This document shows, in pieces, positions 5,734 to 7,225 of a stretch of 7,225 bases of DNA (position 1 is the stretch's first letter; each line of letters opens with the position of its first letter). A program made the translations under genes and the position numbers. This stretch comes from JANWYT01 sp034432435 (GTDB lineage Bacteria; Chloroflexota; Anaerolineae; Aggregatilineales; Phototrophicaceae), in NCBI GenBank assembly GCA_034432435.1, contig DAOUBS010000183.1, forward strand, positions 1 through 7,225. Direction: 5' to 3'. The notes beneath the pieces were generated by a model that saw nothing but the letters and a program-made list of their open reading frames with translations, did no database searches and was not told the DNA's origin.

Positions 5734-6631
5734 CTTGAAGTGATACGCGCGGTTCCCAGTTCAGGATGGTTCGGGCGCGTGTGATGTCTGGACGACGTGT
5801 TTGGGGGTCCCCTTTGATGCGCAGCGACTCTTTGAAGACCATGCCGGCGGGGTTGCGAGCGATCTCGTTCACTGCTTCGGCAAACTCGAGTATTGTCATC
5901 TCTTGTTCTGTGCCGATGTTGACTGGCTCTGTGAAGTCGCTGAAGAGTAGCCGATGAATGCCCTCAATGAGGTCATCAACGTATTGAAAGCATCGCGTTT
6001 GCTGGCCGTCCCCGTAAACGGTGAGCGGCTCTCGGCGCAGAGCTTGACCGATGAAATTGGGCACGACACGCCCATCGTCGAGGCGCATGCGCGGGCCATA
6101 GGTGTTGAAGATGCGCACGATGCGCGTCTCCATTCCGTGCTGGCGATGATACGCCATTACGAGCGCCTCAGCATATCGTTTGGCCTCATCATAGACGCCG
6201 CGCGGGCCGATGGTATCTACGTTGCCGACGTAGGTTTCTTTCTGCGGGTGCTCTAGCGGGTCCCCGTACACCTCTGAGGTGGACGCCAGCATGAACCGTG
6301 CGCCTTTGGCACGCGCGAGGCCGAGAGCGTTGTGCGTGCCCATCGCGCCGACTTTCAGGGTCTGAATTGGGAACTTGAGATAGTCAATCGGGCTGGCTGG
6401 AGACGCAAAGTGCATGACGATGTCTACATCCCCATTGATGTAGATGTGGTTGCTGACGTCGTGGTAGATGAATTCAAACTGCTTGCTGCCCACAAGATGC
6501 TCGATATTGGTATATGAACCCGTGAGCAGGTTGTCGACGGCCACCACGTGATGCCCTTCGGCGATGAAACGGTCTGCGAGATGGGACCCGATGAACCCAG
6601 CCCCGCCCGTGATGACGATGCGCACAATCAC
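5690..6631 (-). CDS. NAD-dependent epimerase/dehydratase, UDP-glucuronate decarboxylase (UDP-xylose synthase) type
   Basis: Extended short-chain dehydrogenase predicted to oxidise and decarboxylate UDP-glucuronate to UDP-xylose with bound NAD; cytosolic. The 313 residues match bacterial UXS length. The NAD site is VITGGAGFIGSHL (6-18), with Asp33 to bind the adenosine ribose. The UXS-like run is HFASPASPIDYLKFP (74-88). Catalytic residues are Thr118/Ser119/Glu120 in STSEVYGDP and Tyr147/Lys151 in YDEAK. RIFNTYGPRM (173-182), QTRCFQYVDD (211-220) and TRRPDI (278-283) follow; Arg279 aligns with the arginine of decarboxylases such as ArnA. Glu120 and this arginine favour decarboxylase over 4-epimerase or 4,6-dehydratase. 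The start is GTG at 6631; a second in-frame GTG at 6625 would give the usual N-terminus MRIVITGG. The gene begins 33 nt after the partial ligase and overlaps the next ligase by 44 nt. Confidence 0.9.
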   Translation of the reverse strand: MIVRIVITGGAGFIGSHLADRFIAEGHHVVAVDNLLTGSYTNIEHLVGSKQFEFIYHDVSNHIYINGDVDIVMHFASPASPIDYLKFPIQTLKVGAMGTHNALGLARAKGARFMLASTSEVYGDPLEHPQKETYVGNVDTIGPRGVYDEAKRYAEALVMAYHRQHGMETRIVRIFNTYGPRMRLDDGRVVPNFIGQALRREPLTVYGDGQQTRCFQYVDDLIEGIHRLLFSDFTEPVNIGTEQEMTILEFAEAVNEIARNPAGMVFKESLRIKGDPQTRRPDITRARTILNWEPRVSLQDGLARTLDYFRTRV

Positions 6632-6635
6632 TTCA

Positions 6636-6640
6636 CTCCC
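6636..6640 (-). promoter_or_regulatory. Ribosome binding site of the decarboxylase gene
   Basis: On the minus strand GGGAG (6640-6636) lies 4 nt before the GTG at 6631 and 10 nt before the GTG at 6625. The spacing allows either start. Family N-termini, which normally begin M(R/K)ILVTGG, slightly favour 6625. Confidence 0.6.
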
Positions 6641-6664
6641 GCTTGGATGAACGTAACAAGCATA

Positions 6665-7225
6665 TCATACCCGCGGCGAGTCGTCAGCATGTGAAGCCGC
6701 GTCTTGGCTCATTCGAGCGATGAGCGCGACTAACATCCAGAAGATCAGCGCAAGGTCGTTGACGAACAGGCTGTTATCAACCAAACCATGCCCGACAAGC
6801 GCGCCCAAAGCGCCCAGCGTGCCGACGATGAGGGTGCGTTCGTTCATACGCAGAGCGAGACGGCCAAGCAGATCGCGGCTTAACGCAATGATGGTAGCCG
6901 CCATCGACAACAGCCACGCCACGCCGCCGATGCCCAGCCGCAGCCAAACGTCCAGCAAGAGGTTATGCGGATGGTTCAACTGACTGTCCCAGATAGCATC
7001 GGGCTTGACATACGTGCCGCGATACAGCTCTAGAAATTGATCCAGCCCGACGCCTGTTATAGGGTATTCTCGAATCATCTCAAGCGAGCTTTCCCACAGG
7101 CGAAGGCGGATAAAATTTGTGCCATCGCTGAAGTCGAACACGCTGGCGAAGCGTGCCGACAGCTGGGCGGCGACGCCGACGAAGACGAGCAGCGAGATGC
7201 CGATTGCTGTCAGTGGAATCAGCGC
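6665..7225 (-). CDS. O-antigen ligase / Wzy-type family protein, C-terminal 186 residues (runs off right edge)
   Basis: The minus-strand frame is open from base 7225 to the TGA at 6667-6665. The GTG at 7141 is internal: the 28 codons before it continue smoothly and include a hydrophobic helix (ALIPLTAIGISLLVFVGVAA). Wzy_C-type features are present. LRLWESSLEMIREYPITGVGLDQF lies in the extracytoplasmic loop, with the key segment REYPITGVGLDQF. HPHNLLLDVWLRLGIGGVAW carries the conserved His before a helix, and HGLVDNSLFVND and a last hydrophobic helix (LALIFWMLVALIA) follow. It is related in plan to the complete ligase at 4228-5733 but clearly different in sequence, so it is a second member of the family and not a recent copy. 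Ligase versus polymerase cannot be told. It is the first visible gene of the operon; the promoter lies outside. Confidence 0.87.
   Translation of the reverse strand, partial: ALIPLTAIGISLLVFVGVAAQLSARFASVFDFSDGTNFIRLRLWESSLEMIREYPITGVGLDQFLELYRGTYVKPDAIWDSQLNHPHNLLLDVWLRLGIGGVAWLLSMAATIIALSRDLLGRLALRMNERTLIVGTLGALGALVGHGLVDNSLFVNDLALIFWMLVALIARMSQDAASHADDSPRV

Noticed and set aside
1..7225. tRNA, rRNA, CRISPR array, insertion sequence or riboswitch
   Set aside because: Coding sequence fills nearly the whole window; the only gap over 100 bases is the fni-acpP region, and no pattern of these kinds was seen in it.

Overview
The window reads as a moderately GC-rich bacterial chromosome. It holds the tail and middle of an exopolysaccharide / cell-surface glycan operon on the minus strand, and beyond it a small divergent lipid-metabolism locus. 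The type 2 (FMN-dependent) isopentenyl diphosphate isomerase, the chelatase-type AAA+ ATPase and the style of the sugar genes would fit a Chloroflexota (Anaerolineae-like) bacterium. That assignment is impression only; no marker gene settles it.

Minus strand, in transcription order from the right edge: the C-terminal part of an O-antigen ligase/polymerase-type membrane protein (6665-7225, cut by the window), a UDP-glucuronate decarboxylase-type SDR enzyme (5690-6631), a complete second O-antigen ligase-type protein (4228-5733), a GtrA-like four-helix membrane protein (3669-4250), a family-4 glycosyltransferase (2543-3667), a BchI-like AAA+ ATPase (1373-2515) and an unrecognised membrane protein (748-1368). 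Neighbours overlap by 44 and 23 nt or lie 1 to 33 nt apart, so this is very probably one transcript whose promoter is outside the window. The sugar genes form a coherent set: nucleotide-sugar supply (UDP-xylose type), sugar transfer, lipid-linked sugar handling, and chain polymerisation or ligation. The AAA+ ATPase and its membrane neighbour do not obviously belong to that pathway and are the least explained part.

The left end holds acpP (acyl carrier protein, plus strand, 512-751), followed by a clean intrinsic terminator, and the first 108 codons of fni/idi-2 (minus strand, 1-324). The 187-nt divergent intergenic region carries a perfect 9-bp inverted repeat, extra copies of its half-site, and two TTGACA-type promoters aimed at fni. 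acpP is tail-to-tail with the unknown membrane gene: the two stop codons share one CTAG palindrome, and the acpP terminator lies inside the opposite coding sequence. No minus-strand terminator is visible after the glycan operon, so its transcript could run antisense through acpP towards fni.

I found no tRNA, rRNA, CRISPR array, insertion sequence or phage gene. Most of the content is recognisable. The candidates for something undescribed are the ATPase/membrane-protein pair and the fni-acpP control region.
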